Shown one piece after another: positions 24,410 to 33,698 of a DNA stretch of 64,000 nt. This stretch comes from an uncultured Muribaculaceae bacterium (GTDB lineage Bacteria > Bacteroidota > Bacteroidia > Bacteroidales > Muribaculaceae): the NCBI GenBank assembly GCA_947625935.1, contig CANQQE010000011.1:29156-93155 (forward strand). The letters run 5' to 3'. The notes under the pieces are model-generated. The model was not told where the DNA came from. It did no database searches and saw nothing but the letters and a program-made list of their open reading frames with translations. Both the position numbers and the translations under genes were made by a program. How positions within the stretch are numbered: position 1 is the first letter of the stretch; the number at the start of each line of letters is the position of its first letter.

Positions 24410-25245
24410 TCGCTGAAAAGCGGGGGCTTTATGACGATGCCCACGCGCAGCTCTGAGTGGAACTGCTTATACTCGAGCAGCCCTTCGCCGTATCCGTTAT
24501 AGTACTGCATGAAAAGATACTGGTTCTGGTTGTTGTTGAACCTATAGCTGAACTCTATGGTGGTGTTGTAGCTGAGGTTCCACCCGCGTCGTTTCACGAG
24601 GTTGACCGATGCGCCAAACTTGCGGTTGGGCGACATGACCGACGTCCCGATCTGGTAGATGCCGCAATAGTCGAGGATGTCGCGGTTGTTTTCCCCGTCA
24701 ACGATGGGAATCCACACCTTTCCGTAGACCATGAAGTTAGGGTCTATCATGATGTTTGAGCCGAAAGTTATGCGGTTCCATGAGCGTGAGTCGTCGCCGT
24801 CGCGGCCGTTGCTCTCATGCTCCACCACCATCATCAACTTGCCGATGAAGCGGTCTTTGACAAACAGCGGCTTGGCGAGGCCGACACCGGGGTTGAAGTT
24901 AAGGTCGGTCATCGGGAACGACTCCTCACACACGTTCCAGAAACATTTTTGTGTGTAGAACAGATACAGGTATGTGCCCCATGGTAGCGTGCTTTTGGTG
25001 AGGCGTTGTGAAACTGATATCTGGAATTTGACGTTGGTGTTCTTATCGGTTGGTTTCTGGCCGACGGCGGTTCCGAAAATGAAGTAGTTATCCTTATACA
25101 GCCCGAAATAGGGGCCTTTGTCAAATTCGCGTCGAAGCGAATCGGTGTCGATCACTGTCGAATCGGTAGAGACAATCTGAGCCTCGACCGCCAGCGGTGC
25201 GAATATCGAAACGCACAGAAACATAAATATCGGTATCCATCGCAT
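24403..25245 (-). CDS. pldA: Outer membrane phospholipase A (OMPLA)
   Basis: A 280-residue protein with a signal peptide (about residues 1-22), predicted to be a 12-stranded outer-membrane barrel hydrolysing phospholipids. The catalytic stretch is VEHESNGRDGDDSRSWNR: His143, Ser145 and Asn157 show the same H-x-S-x11-N spacing as E. coli OMPLA. YLFYTQKCFWN and NGYGEGLLEYKQFHSELRVGI also align with the E. coli protein (YTQ, YGESL). The family normally dimerises with calcium on loss of lipid asymmetry. Divergent from the DUF4369 lipoprotein gene and preceded by a weak promoter. Confidence 0.9.
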   Translation of the reverse strand: MRWIPIFMFLCVSIFAPLAVEAQIVSTDSTVIDTDSLRREFDKGPYFGLYKDNYFIFGTAVGQKPTDKNTNVKFQISVSQRLTKSTLPWGTYLYLFYTQKCFWNVCEESFPMTDLNFNPGVGLAKPLFVKDRFIGKLMMVVEHESNGRDGDDSRSWNRITFGSNIMIDPNFMVYGKVWIPIVDGENNRDILDYCGIYQIGTSVMSPNRKFGASVNLVKRRGWNLSYNTTIEFSYRFNNNQNQYLFMQYYNGYGEGLLEYKQFHSELRVGIVIKPPLFSDY

Positions 25246-25251
25246 AATTCG

Positions 25252-25259
25252 CGAAGTTA
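25252..25259 (-). promoter_or_regulatory. -7-like box TAACTTCG before pldA
   Basis: Minus-strand TAACTTCG differs from TAnnTTTG at one position and lies 6 bases upstream of the pldA ATG. Confidence 0.35.
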
Positions 25260-25326
25260 TAAATATTGCGTTTCCCGATAATGATATTTTTGTCGAAAAA
25301 TATGTCCTGAACTCCGCTATCTCTTA

Positions 25327-25334
25327 TTATCTTT
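25327..25334 (+). promoter_or_regulatory. -7 box TATCTTTG
   Basis: Exact TAnnTTTG match 19 bases before the DUF4369 lipoprotein start; a second match, TATTTTTG, lies at 25285-25292. No -33 TTTG at the proper spacing was seen. Confidence 0.55.
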
Positions 25335-25353
25335 GTGGATAAACTGATTAGAT

Positions 25354-26376
25354 ATGCTTAAACACGGATATTTGTGCCTCCTGTCGGCTTTGCTTGCCGT
25401 GGTTTTCGCAGCGTGCGGAAGCGATTCTTTTAACGTCGAGGGGCGCATCGAGGGGGCCGGACGACAGAACCTCCGCGCTGTCTATTATGCCGATGGGGCG
25501 ATGAGGATGGTTCCCGCCATGGTGATTGACGGCAAGTTCAGCTTCACGGGGAGGGCTACCGAGCCGGCGTTGGTTGAACTGTACACCTCCGACCGACGGC
25601 TCTTGGGCCGTTTCGTAGCTAAAAACGGCGAGACAATCAAATGTGAGTTTGATTATCGCAACCCTTATGCCGTGACCATCGAGGGCAATGAGCTGTCGGG
25701 ACGCTGGGCCGACTTCCTGCGCGACAACTCCGCGACGCTCGTCAGCGGCGGCAGTAACGCTGTAAACGCGCTTGTGGCCCGATATGTTGAGCATAATCCG
25801 TCTGATCCGTTGTCGTCGTTGCTGCTTGTCACGCTCTACGATTCAGCGTCTGACCCGGCGGGAGCGCAGAGATTGCTCGACCGCATAGACCCCGCCGACA
25901 GGCCGTTCTCTGTGCTTGAGGGGTATGCCGAGACACTTGCCGCTGTAAATGACAAATCAGCACTTATCCCCGTCAGGGAGTTACGCCTGTACTGCCTGAA
26001 AGACTCTATGGCCACTTACCGCCCGTCACGTCACAAAGCCTCAATGATATGTTTCTCCACTGCCGAGAGCGGGCGCAAGGATTCAATCATAAAGACTCTG
26101 AAACGTCTCGCAAAGGCTACGTCAGGTGCTGACAGGCTCATACTTGACATTTCGCTCGATGCCGACACCTTGCAATGGAAGCAGGCGATAGAAAAAGATT
26201 CGGCCACATGGACTCAGGCGTGGGCCCCGGGAGCGGCTGCCGCAACGTCGGTCGAACCGCTTGCGATAGACCGGCTGCCTTTCTTCATCGTGACCGACTC
26301 GGCGGGCAATCAGCTTTATCGCGGGTCGGAGCTTGTCAAAGCCGAGGCAGTCATGACCAACCAATTAAAAAAATAG
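25354..26376 (+). CDS. DUF4369-type lipoprotein with degenerate thioredoxin-like tail
   Basis: A 340-residue lipoprotein: signal peptide with lipobox FAAC (Cys21), then GSDSFNVEGRIEGAGRQNL starting a DUF4369-like beta domain (about residues 25-110). A helical middle follows, then a C-terminal segment (about 240-340) resembling the end of thioredoxin-like proteins (LPFFIVTDSAGNQLYRG). No CxxC active site is present, so redox activity is unlikely for that part. In related Bacteroidetes proteins DUF4369 is joined to an active thioredoxin/TlpA domain. Probably periplasmic or outer-membrane anchored. Function unknown. Confidence 0.72.
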   Translation: MLKHGYLCLLSALLAVVFAACGSDSFNVEGRIEGAGRQNLRAVYYADGAMRMVPAMVIDGKFSFTGRATEPALVELYTSDRRLLGRFVAKNGETIKCEFDYRNPYAVTIEGNELSGRWADFLRDNSATLVSGGSNAVNALVARYVEHNPSDPLSSLLLVTLYDSASDPAGAQRLLDRIDPADRPFSVLEGYAETLAAVNDKSALIPVRELRLYCLKDSMATYRPSRHKASMICFSTAESGRKDSIIKTLKRLAKATSGADRLILDISLDADTLQWKQAIEKDSATWTQAWAPGAAAATSVEPLAIDRLPFFIVTDSAGNQLYRGSELVKAEAVMTNQLKK

Positions 26377-26382
26377 ACTGAT

Positions 26383-27954
26383 ATGCTCGTAAAAGTTTAT
26401 GGTGCCGCTGTCTATGGTATTGATGCCATCCTCGTTACCATGGAGGTATCGGTGGAGCAAGGCTATCTCCTGACCATTGTCGGCCTTCCCGATGCGGCGG
26501 TCAAAGAGAGCTATCAGCGCATACTCTCGGCTATCAAGGTGTCGGGGTTTGAATTTCCACGCCGCAACATAGTCATCAATATGTCGCCCGCCGATGTCAA
26601 GAAGGAGGGGGCGGCCTATGATCTCCCGCTCGCGGTAGGCATCATGGCCGGCGATGAGAAGGTCGACCGTAGCCGTCTCGGACGGTTCATGATTATGGGC
26701 GAATTGTCGCTTGACGGGTCGGTGTTACCCATACGCGGCGCGCTCCCCATCGCCATCAAGGCCCGTGAGCTGGGCTATGAGGGGCTGATTGTCCCTAAGG
26801 CTAATGTGAGGGAGGCCGCCGTGGTAAACGACCTTGATGTCTATGGGGTCGACACTCTCCGCGAGGTGCTTGATTTCTTCAACGGCAAGAGCGCGTTGGA
26901 GCCGACGGTGATTGATACCCGCGAGGAGTTCCGCCGCGGAGCCGTGTCGTTTGACTGCGATTTTTCTGAGGTCAAAGGTCAGGAAAATGTAAAGAGGGCT
27001 TTTGAAGTGGCCTGCGCCGGCGGACACAACATATTGCTGGTAGGCCCTCCCGGCTCGGGAAAGTCGATGATGGCTAAACGGTTGCCGTCGATATTACCCC
27101 CGTTGACTCTCCGCGAGGCGCTTGAAACCACAAAAATCCACTCTGTCGCCGGAAAACTCAAGCGCGGTTCGATGCTGATGACCGCGCGTCCTTTTCGCGC
27201 TCCCCACCACACCATATCGCCTGTGGCGCTCGTCGGCGGGGGTTCAAGCCCCATGCCGGGCGAGATTTCTCTGGCTCATAACGGGATTCTGTTCCTCGAC
27301 GAGTTCCCCGAATTTTCGCGCGGCGTTCTGGAGGTCATGAGGCAGCCCCTCGAAGACCGCCACATCACCGTCTCTCGCGCCCGTTACAGCGTGGATTATC
27401 CCGCTTCGATAATGCTTGTCGCAAGCATGAATCCATGCCCCTGCGGCTACTACAACCACCCGACCAAAGAGTGTACCTGCGCTCCGGGGGCGGTGCAGAA
27501 GTATCTCAACCGCATCAGCGGGCCGCTGCTCGACCGCATCGATCTTCAGGTCGAGATAATGCCCGTGCCGTTCGATGAAATCTCCTCTTTGAAACCGGGA
27601 GAGCCGTCGGCGGCCATTCGCGAACGCGTCGTGAAAGCCCGCGCTATTCAGGCTGCGAGGTTTGCCGATGAGCCTGAGGTGCATTGCAACGCCCAGATGA
27701 CGCCGCGGCTGCTGGCCCGCCATGTGCGTCTCGACGATGCCGGCATGGCCCATTTGAAACTTGCGATGACGCGTTTCGATATGTCGGCGCGGGCCTATGA
27801 CCGCATACTGAAAGTCGCGCGCACCATCGCCGACCTTGATGGCTCTGAGGCCGTCACGGTCGCCCACGTCATGGAGGCTGTCAATTACCGCAATCTTGAT
27901 CGCTCTACCTGGGGTGCTTCATCAGTGAAGTCATATATCGCAGACAGACAGTAG
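26383..27954 (+). CDS. YifB/ComM family Mg-chelatase-like AAA+ ATPase
   Basis: A 523-residue protein with an N-terminal Lon-like/ChlI domain (VKVYGAAVYGIDAILVTMEVSVEQG, residues 3-27), the central Mg-chelatase AAA+ core with Walker A GPPGSGKSMMAKRL (about residues 221-234) and Walker B ILFLDEFPEF. A CPCGYY region and a C-terminal Mg_chelatase_C domain follow. ComM homologues act as hexameric helicases in branch migration during natural transformation; here the role is by homology. It follows the lipoprotein gene by 6 bp and is closed by a strong hairpin. Confidence 0.93.
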   Translation: MLVKVYGAAVYGIDAILVTMEVSVEQGYLLTIVGLPDAAVKESYQRILSAIKVSGFEFPRRNIVINMSPADVKKEGAAYDLPLAVGIMAGDEKVDRSRLGRFMIMGELSLDGSVLPIRGALPIAIKARELGYEGLIVPKANVREAAVVNDLDVYGVDTLREVLDFFNGKSALEPTVIDTREEFRRGAVSFDCDFSEVKGQENVKRAFEVACAGGHNILLVGPPGSGKSMMAKRLPSILPPLTLREALETTKIHSVAGKLKRGSMLMTARPFRAPHHTISPVALVGGGSSPMPGEISLAHNGILFLDEFPEFSRGVLEVMRQPLEDRHITVSRARYSVDYPASIMLVASMNPCPCGYYNHPTKECTCAPGAVQKYLNRISGPLLDRIDLQVEIMPVPFDEISSLKPGEPSAAIRERVVKARAIQAARFADEPEVHCNAQMTPRLLARHVRLDDAGMAHLKLAMTRFDMSARAYDRILKVARTIADLDGSEAVTVAHVMEAVNYRNLDRSTWGASSVKSYIADRQ

Positions 27955-27980
27955 CTTATATCGTAGGTAGACCCATTGTA

Positions 27981-28012
27981 GACCGCTTTGTATCTTAGGA
28001 AACAAAGCGGTC
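27981..28012. terminator. Terminator hairpin after yifB
   Basis: GACCGCTTTGT (27981-27991) pairs perfectly with ACAAAGCGGTC (28002-28012) around a 10-base loop; TGCTTTATAT follows. The T-run is weak but the position 26 bases past the stop fits. Confidence 0.7.
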
Positions 28013-28027
28013 TGCTTTATATAGAGT

Positions 28028-28035
28028 TATCTTTG
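28028..28035 (+). promoter_or_regulatory. -7 box TATCTTTG with a long leader to the BspA-like gene
   Basis: TATCTTTG within TTATCTTTGCA is a strong -7 match. It would give a leader of about 175 bases that contains a GC-rich hairpin (28119-28141). Confidence 0.55.
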
Positions 28036-28118
28036 CACCGAGATTATATCATTAACAGGTTACCTTTAATTCAATGCACAAGACAAATCAACTGCACGAA
28101 TTATTAACGTTGTTGCGG

Positions 28119-28141
28119 TCGGCGGGCGTGAGGCCCGCCGA
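28119..28141 (+). repeat. GC-rich hairpin in the leader of the BspA-like gene
   Basis: TCGGCGGGC and GCCCGCCGA form a perfect 9-bp stem around GTGAG. It sits about 75 bases before the start codon and has no T-run, so it may affect translation or mRNA stability. Confidence 0.6.
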
Positions 28142-28217
28142 GGCAACCGGTATGGTCTTGTTTGATGTTCGGCTCAGATAAGTAAACATATAAGCTATAA
28201 ATAACGAAAGAAAACAG

Positions 28218-30293
28218 ATGAGAATGATTAAACAACTTGTCGCGATCGCATTGTTGGCGACTTTTACGCCGGTCATGGCGATTACATGGAAATATGACAA
28301 CCTCAATGTCGACAAGGGCACTTGCCGTCTTGCGGGGTGGAGCGGAAACGAGCCGACGAGCGGGAAGCTGAAACTCCATTCTACATATTCGCAGGATGGG
28401 ATGACCTATCGGGTGACCGAAATCGCCCCGGGTGCGCTCAACGGCTTTAAAACCGTGACCCAGATTGAGATTCCTGCCTCGATTGTGCAGATAGCCAACA
28501 GCGAGACAGACATGATGGTGAGGGGTGTCAAAAATTTTTATGGTTGTCCGGCGTTGGAAAAATTCGTTGTCGCAGCCGACAATGAGAAATACGCCTCTAC
28601 AGGGGCCGGACTCCTTGTGTCAAAGAACGGTATGATACTCTACAAAGTGCCTCAGGCTTTGAGCGTCACCAACGGTAAGCTGACGATGTCGTCGTCAGTG
28701 GAGGCCGTTGCCCCCATGGCGTTCGCCGGTAATACCACTATAAAGACCCTCGTGTTGTCAAAAAAACTGATCGACATGGATGAGGACGCCGGATTTTATG
28801 AGATGACATCGCTCGCTGAAATCAGCATCGCGTCGAGCAACACGTCGTTCAAGACCACCGATGGGGTGCTTTACCGTGGTAGCGGCAAAACCTTGTTCGC
28901 CTATCCCCGGGCAAAAACGGCGACATCGTTCACCGTTCCCGACGGCGTTACTAAAATCAGCGACCGTGCGTTTGCCAATAACCGCAATCTCACAACCGTG
29001 ACACTTCCGCCTTCGCTTACCAAACTCGGTGTAAGCTCTTTCTCGAAAGCGCGCAAGTTGTCGGAAATCAAAATCCCTGCCGCCGTCACATCCATTGGCG
29101 ATTCAGCATTCCAGCGTTGTCCGCGTTTGACCAAAATAACGCTTGGGTCATCCGCTAAACTCCCGCATTATTTCGCCTACGACTGCAAATCGCTCGTTCA
29201 GGTCATAGGGGCGTCTGAAGCACCTGTCGAGATATCCTGGCGTGCGTTTACTCACTGCACATCGTTGGTAGCTTTCCCGTTCAGCGCGGCGACTGATATG
29301 TTAGGCGACAGCATATTCGCCGATTGCGGTTTTTCGAGCGTGGTATTCAATGACGACCCGGCGACCGAAAAGAGCCGGACGGGATTCAGCACTTTCGCCA
29401 ATTGCAAAAATCTCAAAAAGATAGATATGTCAGCCATCAGGTGCGACAACCCGGCCTACAGCTACTCCATCGGGCCGGGTATGGCAAACGGTTGCACCTC
29501 TTTGGCCATCGTCCTGTTGCCGTTGCGCACCTCATTCTCTTCGACAACGGGCTACAAACCGACCTTTGGCGAAAATTCAGCCGTGACCAAGATAGTCACA
29601 GGCTCGTTCATCACCGTCGGCTCGGGCATCATAGGCTATCTCGGCGGTGTCCACACCCCCTCGGTGTTTACCGCCGTGAAAGGTTGCGTGAGCGCTCCAT
29701 CTATCGCGTATACCCCGTATGCCATGCTGTTCAAGACCATGGGCGGTGCCAGAGTGCAGCCGTTGATTTACACCGACCTCTACGCGCCCTATTACGACAA
29801 AGATTACAACCATGGCAAATATGTCTACCCCGGAGCCACCTATTACATTCCCGGAGCCACGAAAGCCAACTACAAAGAAGCTGTCGAGGGCGGCTGCACG
29901 GTGAAAGAGATGTTTGATTTCGCTGTTTACGGTGGTGATGGATTGTTAACGGTAAGTTGCAGCTCGACCATGCCAAGCGTGGAAATTACGGGCGTTTCTG
30001 TCAACCGTGGTGACGTCGTGCCTGTCGGGGCAGACGGAAAGGCCGTCATCGGTGTCAATGTCAGCTCCGTGGAAACGATTGAGGTGTCGTTCACTGTCAC
30101 CGATGTCGAGATGATGACCGTCTATCCCGCCGACATCATCCAGTCAAGTGGCGTCGAGGATCTCGAGGTCAGCGACGAAGAAGCCGCTACACGCTATTAC
30201 AACCTCCAAGGGATAGAAACCCTGAACCCTGTTCCCGGAAACATCTACATAACCGTCCGCGGTTCCCGCGTTTCCAAAGAACTCTACCGCTAA
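28218..30293 (+). CDS. BspA-type leucine-rich repeat surface protein
   Basis: A 691-residue secreted protein: signal peptide (about residues 1-21, ending PVMA), then repeated LRR_5 units with the pattern IP-x-x-V-x-x-I-x-x-x-A-F (for example VPDGVTKISDRAFANNRNLTT and IPAAVTSIGDSAFQRCPRL). These resemble Treponema/Tannerella BspA repeats involved in host or bacterial adhesion. The tail has an Ig-like part and ends with RYYNLQGIETLNPVPGNIYI then a basic end. That terminal motif recurs in the GHL10 protein of this window and may be a sorting signal. Adhesin function is inferred. Confidence 0.85.
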   Translation: MRMIKQLVAIALLATFTPVMAITWKYDNLNVDKGTCRLAGWSGNEPTSGKLKLHSTYSQDGMTYRVTEIAPGALNGFKTVTQIEIPASIVQIANSETDMMVRGVKNFYGCPALEKFVVAADNEKYASTGAGLLVSKNGMILYKVPQALSVTNGKLTMSSSVEAVAPMAFAGNTTIKTLVLSKKLIDMDEDAGFYEMTSLAEISIASSNTSFKTTDGVLYRGSGKTLFAYPRAKTATSFTVPDGVTKISDRAFANNRNLTTVTLPPSLTKLGVSSFSKARKLSEIKIPAAVTSIGDSAFQRCPRLTKITLGSSAKLPHYFAYDCKSLVQVIGASEAPVEISWRAFTHCTSLVAFPFSAATDMLGDSIFADCGFSSVVFNDDPATEKSRTGFSTFANCKNLKKIDMSAIRCDNPAYSYSIGPGMANGCTSLAIVLLPLRTSFSSTTGYKPTFGENSAVTKIVTGSFITVGSGIIGYLGGVHTPSVFTAVKGCVSAPSIAYTPYAMLFKTMGGARVQPLIYTDLYAPYYDKDYNHGKYVYPGATYYIPGATKANYKEAVEGGCTVKEMFDFAVYGGDGLLTVSCSSTMPSVEITGVSVNRGDVVPVGADGKAVIGVNVSSVETIEVSFTVTDVEMMTVYPADIIQSSGVEDLEVSDEEAATRYYNLQGIETLNPVPGNIYITVRGSRVSKELYR

Positions 30294-30316
30294 CCCTAAA
30301 CGCAGCTATCAGTATC

Positions 30317-30356
30317 AACGGTTATGGGGCGGCCCGCGGGCCGTCCCATAACCGTT
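30317..30356. terminator. Long palindromic hairpin between convergent genes
   Basis: Bases 30317-30335 pair with 30338-30356: 19 bp with a single G-T wobble and a 2-base loop (GC). It lies 24 bases past the BspA-like stop and about 100 bases past the rnhB stop on the other strand. There is only a weak T-rich tail (CTATATTG), so it may be a terminator or a dispersed palindromic element. Confidence 0.65.
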
Positions 30357-30452
30357 CTATATTGTTGCGGATAAGGATGGTAGGGCTTGTCCATAGGCAA
30401 GCCGCCGATAGACGGCAGGAGCATGACGGACGGTGTTGCGGCACCACTCGGC

Positions 30453-31049
30453 TCAGAATGGTAGGACGGGGTCGGGAAGCAGCCGGAAACTGAGACGGTG
30501 TAACGGCGATGGCCCGTATTTGGCGATAGCCGCCCTGTGGTCACGCGTGGGGTAGCCTTTGTTGACATCCCAGCGGTATTGCGGATATTGGGCCGAAAGC
30601 TCTCTCATGGCCTCGTCGCGGTGGGTCTTGGCGAGGATGGAAGCGGCGGCGATATTTCCATATCGTCCGTCACCCTTGACAAACGTTTTCCATGGCAGAT
30701 TGCCGTAGGGCTTGAAACGGTTTCCGTCGACTATCACCGCTCCGGGTCGCACGGCGAGTGCGTCGAGAGCGCGGTGCATGGCGAGGATTGAGGCGTTGAG
30801 TATGTTGATGCGGTCAATCTCCTCGGCCGTGACTATGCCCACTGCCCAAGCTATGGCTTCCGATTCGATAATGGGGCGCAGCTTGTCTCGGCGTGTTTCA
30901 GTGAGCTGCTTTGAGTCGTTGAGCAATGGATGGTGGAAGTCATCGGGAAGTATGACCGCGGCGGCGTAGACCGGCCCTGCCAGACAGCCGCGACCGGCTT
31001 CGTCGGTTCCGGCCTCGTTCCGGCCGGCTATATAGCAGTTTGGTAGCAT
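30453..31049 (-). CDS. rnhB: Ribonuclease HII
   Basis: Removes ribonucleotides and RNA primers from RNA-DNA hybrids. The 198-residue protein has [19 protein letters not shown] with the first catalytic acidic pair (D-E), [25 protein letters not shown] with the next Asp, and [12 protein letters not shown] with the fourth acidic residue. The length is standard. Lies 22 bp after a lone receiver-domain gene on the same strand and is probably co-transcribed with it. Confidence 0.95.
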   Translation of the reverse strand: MLPNCYIAGRNEAGTDEAGRGCLAGPVYAAAVILPDDFHHPLLNDSKQLTETRRDKLRPIIESEAIAWAVGIVTAEEIDRINILNASILAMHRALDALAVRPGAVIVDGNRFKPYGNLPWKTFVKGDGRYGNIAAASILAKTHRDEAMRELSAQYPQYRWDVNKGYPTRDHRAAIAKYGPSPLHRLSFRLLPDPVLPF

Positions 31050-31071
31050 AGGGTTTGGTTTGTGTCGCCGG

Positions 31072-31452
31072 TTATTGACGAGAGCGGCGCAGCATGGCTC
31101 TCACTCTCGCTATCATTGTGCGCGGCGATATGGGTTTCACTATATAATCGTCGGCTCCGGCGTTGAAACCCGCTATAATCGAGTCTGAATCACCTTTCGA
31201 TGAACATATGATCAACGGGATATGGGCGGTGGCGTCAGTGCCTTTTATAAGGCTTGTGAACCTTAGACCGTCCATCCTTTTCAGCGCGGTGTCAAGGATA
31301 ATCAGGCTGAATGAAGGCAATTCCATTTGCAATGCTGTCTCAGCGGCGGGAGCTTCTTCGACCACATAACCATCTTTCCGCAGATGAAAAGTAATCAACT
31401 GCCGACCACGCTCGTCGCTGTCGACGACCAGTATTTTTTGAATCGGGGGCAT
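31072..31452 (-). CDS. Stand-alone response regulator receiver domain
   Basis: A 126-residue protein consisting of a single CheY-like receiver domain with no output domain. Visible are the acidic pocket (Asp11, Asp13), phospho-acceptor Asp54 in [13 protein letters not shown], the conserved Ser84/Ser85 and Lys106 in IVKPISP. The sequence resembles the receiver half of OmpR/PhoB regulators, whose DNA-binding half is missing here; the protein ends [11 protein letters not shown] just where the linker would begin. No histidine kinase lies nearby. It may act by protein contact or be a phosphate sink. Partner unknown. Confidence 0.88.
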   Translation of the reverse strand: MPPIQKILVVDSDERGRQLITFHLRKDGYVVEEAPAAETALQMELPSFSLIILDTALKRMDGLRFTSLIKGTDATAHIPLIICSSKGDSDSIIAGFNAGADDYIVKPISPRTMIARVRAMLRRSRQ

Positions 31453-31493
31453 TATCGGGGGTAGATGGGTCTGTCTTAGTGATGAATCTATTA

Positions 31494-31501
31494 CAAAGAT
31501 A
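31494..31501 (-). promoter_or_regulatory. -7 box TATCTTTG upstream of the receiver-domain gene
   Basis: Minus-strand TATCTTTG lies 41 bases before the start at 31452; the -33 region is not clear. Confidence 0.55.
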
Positions 31502-31635
31502 GCCCCCTTCTCCCGACGTGGTGTGATTGTAACAACCTTTTCTAATTCTTGTAACTGAATCTTAACCTAACGGCGAATCGTCTATGGAATTTATCGAATT
31601 ATCTATAAAAATAGGCTATAAATAGGATATATCTT

Positions 31636-33456
31636 TCAGACTTTCAGTTTGCGGAACTGGTCCTTGACAGTGTCGACGACATTGATGATATAGTCGCCGG
31701 TCTTTTCAAGATCCGAAATAATATCCATGTAGTATATGCCCGCCTGATACTCATAGTGTTTCTCGTTGATATTCTCCACGTTGCCGTTGCGCAGTTGGTT
31801 ACGCAGGTTGTTGATTTCACGCTCCTTGTTGTAAGAGATGATGATGTCGGCTTCGTAGATGTTCTCTATGTTTGATATCAGTTTGAGCATATTGGCCATT
31901 GCTGACGACACATAACTGAACATGAGGTCGATATTGGCGTATATCTCGTCGTTGAACGGCGTTTTGCTGCTCTGCTTGCGCAGAAGTATCTTGGCTACGC
32001 CATAGCAGCCGTCGGCTATGCTCTCTATCTCTGAGACTATACGGAGCAGGCCGGCGATGTGGAGCTTACCCTCGTTTGACAGGCGTCCCTCGGCGCATCG
32101 GTTCAGGTAATGGGCTATTTCGATTTCCATGCGGTCCGATATCTCCTCATATTTCTCGAGGCGCGAGAACAGTTTGTTGAACTCCTCGCTACCCTCCTTG
32201 GCGTGGACAAGCTCTTTGGCCATCTTTATCATACGGTCGACGCGCTGGGCATAGACCACTATTTCCTTCTCGGCCTGGGCTATGTTAAGCTCCGATGCGC
32301 TGAGCATACCGCCCGATATGTATTTGAGCTGGAACTCCTCGTCCTCTTTGTTCTTGGCGGGTACGAGCCATTCGACGATTTTGACGTAAAGCCCCGTAAG
32401 CCATATCATTATCGACAGATTGATGAGGTTGAAAACCGTGTGGAATATCGACAGACCGAACGACACGCTGATCTGCATTTTCAATATCGTTTTCGACACG
32501 TCGTGACCTGCCGGCAGGCTGCCGTCAAACAGATGGTCGTAGAGTGCCGGTTGAGTCGCCTCGATGTGGTTGACGTAAGAGGTCAGCGCGGTGGGGTCGC
32601 CTTGGCCTATAGCTTCGGTGATCCACACGTTGAGGTCTACAAACGGATAGAAGACTATTAGCGTCCACACAAGTCCCAGCACGTTAAACAGCAGGTGACC
32701 CATGGCGGTGCGCTTGGCTGCCACGTTGCCGCTCATCGAGGCGAGCAGCGGCGTGACGGTGGTGCCGACGTTGCTGCCGAGTATGATGGCGCAGGCAAGG
32801 TCAAACGTTATCCACCCCTTGCTGCACATTATGAGCGTGATGGCAAACGTCGCCGCCGACGACTGGATTACCATCGTGACCACTAAGCCGACGGCGAGGA
32901 ATATGAGCACCGACCCGAAGCCCAGTGAGCTGTAGTGTTGCAGAAACGAGAACATCTCCGGGTTGCTCTGGAGGTCGGGGACATAACGGCTGATCATGTC
33001 GAGACCCATGAACAGGAACGCGAAACCGATCAGGAACTCCCCGATTGACTTGTTACGGCTCTTTTTGGCGAACAGTAGCGGCACCGCCAGACCGATCAGC
33101 GGGATAGCGAAAGCCGAAATCTCCACCTTGAAGCCAAACAAGGCTATTACCCAAGCGGTGAACGTCGTACCAACATTGGCTCCCATAATTACAGCCATGG
33201 ATTGGGCGAGCGTCATCAACCCGGCGTTGACGAAGCTGACTACCATTACTGTCGAAGCCGACGAACTTTGTATCAGTGCGGTAATAAAAAATCCTGTCAA
33301 CATTCCCGTAAAGCGGTTACGGGTCATTGCCGACAGGATATTGCGCAGACGGTCGCCCGCCGCTTTCTGTAGACCTTCACTCATGACCTTCATCCCATAC
33401 AGGAAAAGGCCGACGGCTCCCAAGAGCCCTAAAAAATCGAGAAAACTGTAATTCAT
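31636..33456 (-). CDS. Na/Pi cotransporter family protein with PhoU-like domain
   Basis: A 606-residue inner-membrane protein of the NptA/PNaS family, which imports phosphate with sodium. The two inverted repeats each carry the signature: TALIQSSSASTVMVVSFVNAG in the first and VIQSSAATFAITLIMCSKG in the second. The C-terminal third (about residues 360-600) is a helical PhoU-like domain with RVDRMIKMAKELVHAKEG. The ATG at 33456 starts at MNYSFLDFLG; an upstream GTG at 33483 adds a non-family extension. Bacterial homologues often have no demonstrated phosphate uptake, so substrate is inferred. Confidence 0.9.
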   Translation of the reverse strand: MNYSFLDFLGLLGAVGLFLYGMKVMSEGLQKAAGDRLRNILSAMTRNRFTGMLTGFFITALIQSSSASTVMVVSFVNAGLMTLAQSMAVIMGANVGTTFTAWVIALFGFKVEISAFAIPLIGLAVPLLFAKKSRNKSIGEFLIGFAFLFMGLDMISRYVPDLQSNPEMFSFLQHYSSLGFGSVLIFLAVGLVVTMVIQSSAATFAITLIMCSKGWITFDLACAIILGSNVGTTVTPLLASMSGNVAAKRTAMGHLLFNVLGLVWTLIVFYPFVDLNVWITEAIGQGDPTALTSYVNHIEATQPALYDHLFDGSLPAGHDVSKTILKMQISVSFGLSIFHTVFNLINLSIMIWLTGLYVKIVEWLVPAKNKEDEEFQLKYISGGMLSASELNIAQAEKEIVVYAQRVDRMIKMAKELVHAKEGSEEFNKLFSRLEKYEEISDRMEIEIAHYLNRCAEGRLSNEGKLHIAGLLRIVSEIESIADGCYGVAKILLRKQSSKTPFNDEIYANIDLMFSYVSSAMANMLKLISNIENIYEADIIISYNKEREINNLRNQLRNGNVENINEKHYEYQAGIYYMDIISDLEKTGDYIINVVDTVKDQFRKLKV

Positions 33457-33517
33457 TGACTGAATGTGTGGTGGTGCATTCACGCCGTCGGTGGTGACCG
33501 ATAGCGATTTCAGCGGG

Positions 33518-33525
33518 CAAATTTA
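33518..33525 (-). promoter_or_regulatory. -7 box TAAATTTG for the Na/Pi cotransporter gene
   Basis: Minus-strand TAAATTTG 61 bases before the ATG at 33456. Confidence 0.5.
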
Positions 33526-33646
33526 ATAAAAAGTTAATTAAAAACTAATAATAGCCATGAGTTTTATGGAAAAACAATCCCGTTGCAGCCTGGCAATCAA
33601 CCAGTGCAACCGTTGTTGCACTATGGCACGCCTCTACAAATAAACA

Positions 33647-33674
33647 GCGGGATGCCCCCTAAAAGACACCCCGC
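33647..33674 (-). terminator. Terminator of the lipoprotein operon
   Basis: Read on the minus strand, GCGGGGTG (33674-33667) pairs with CATCCCGC (33654-33647) with one wobble and is followed by TGTTTATTTG. It lies 24 bases past the stop at 33699. The remaining gap to 33517 holds an 8-bp hairpin (33603-33622) and no gene. Confidence 0.65.
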
Positions 33675-33698
33675 AATGATTTTGAAATAATAAGGTTT

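Noticed and set aside
28036-28217. Riboswitch in the BspA-like gene leader
   Set aside because: Only one simple hairpin is seen and no known aptamer pattern was recognised.
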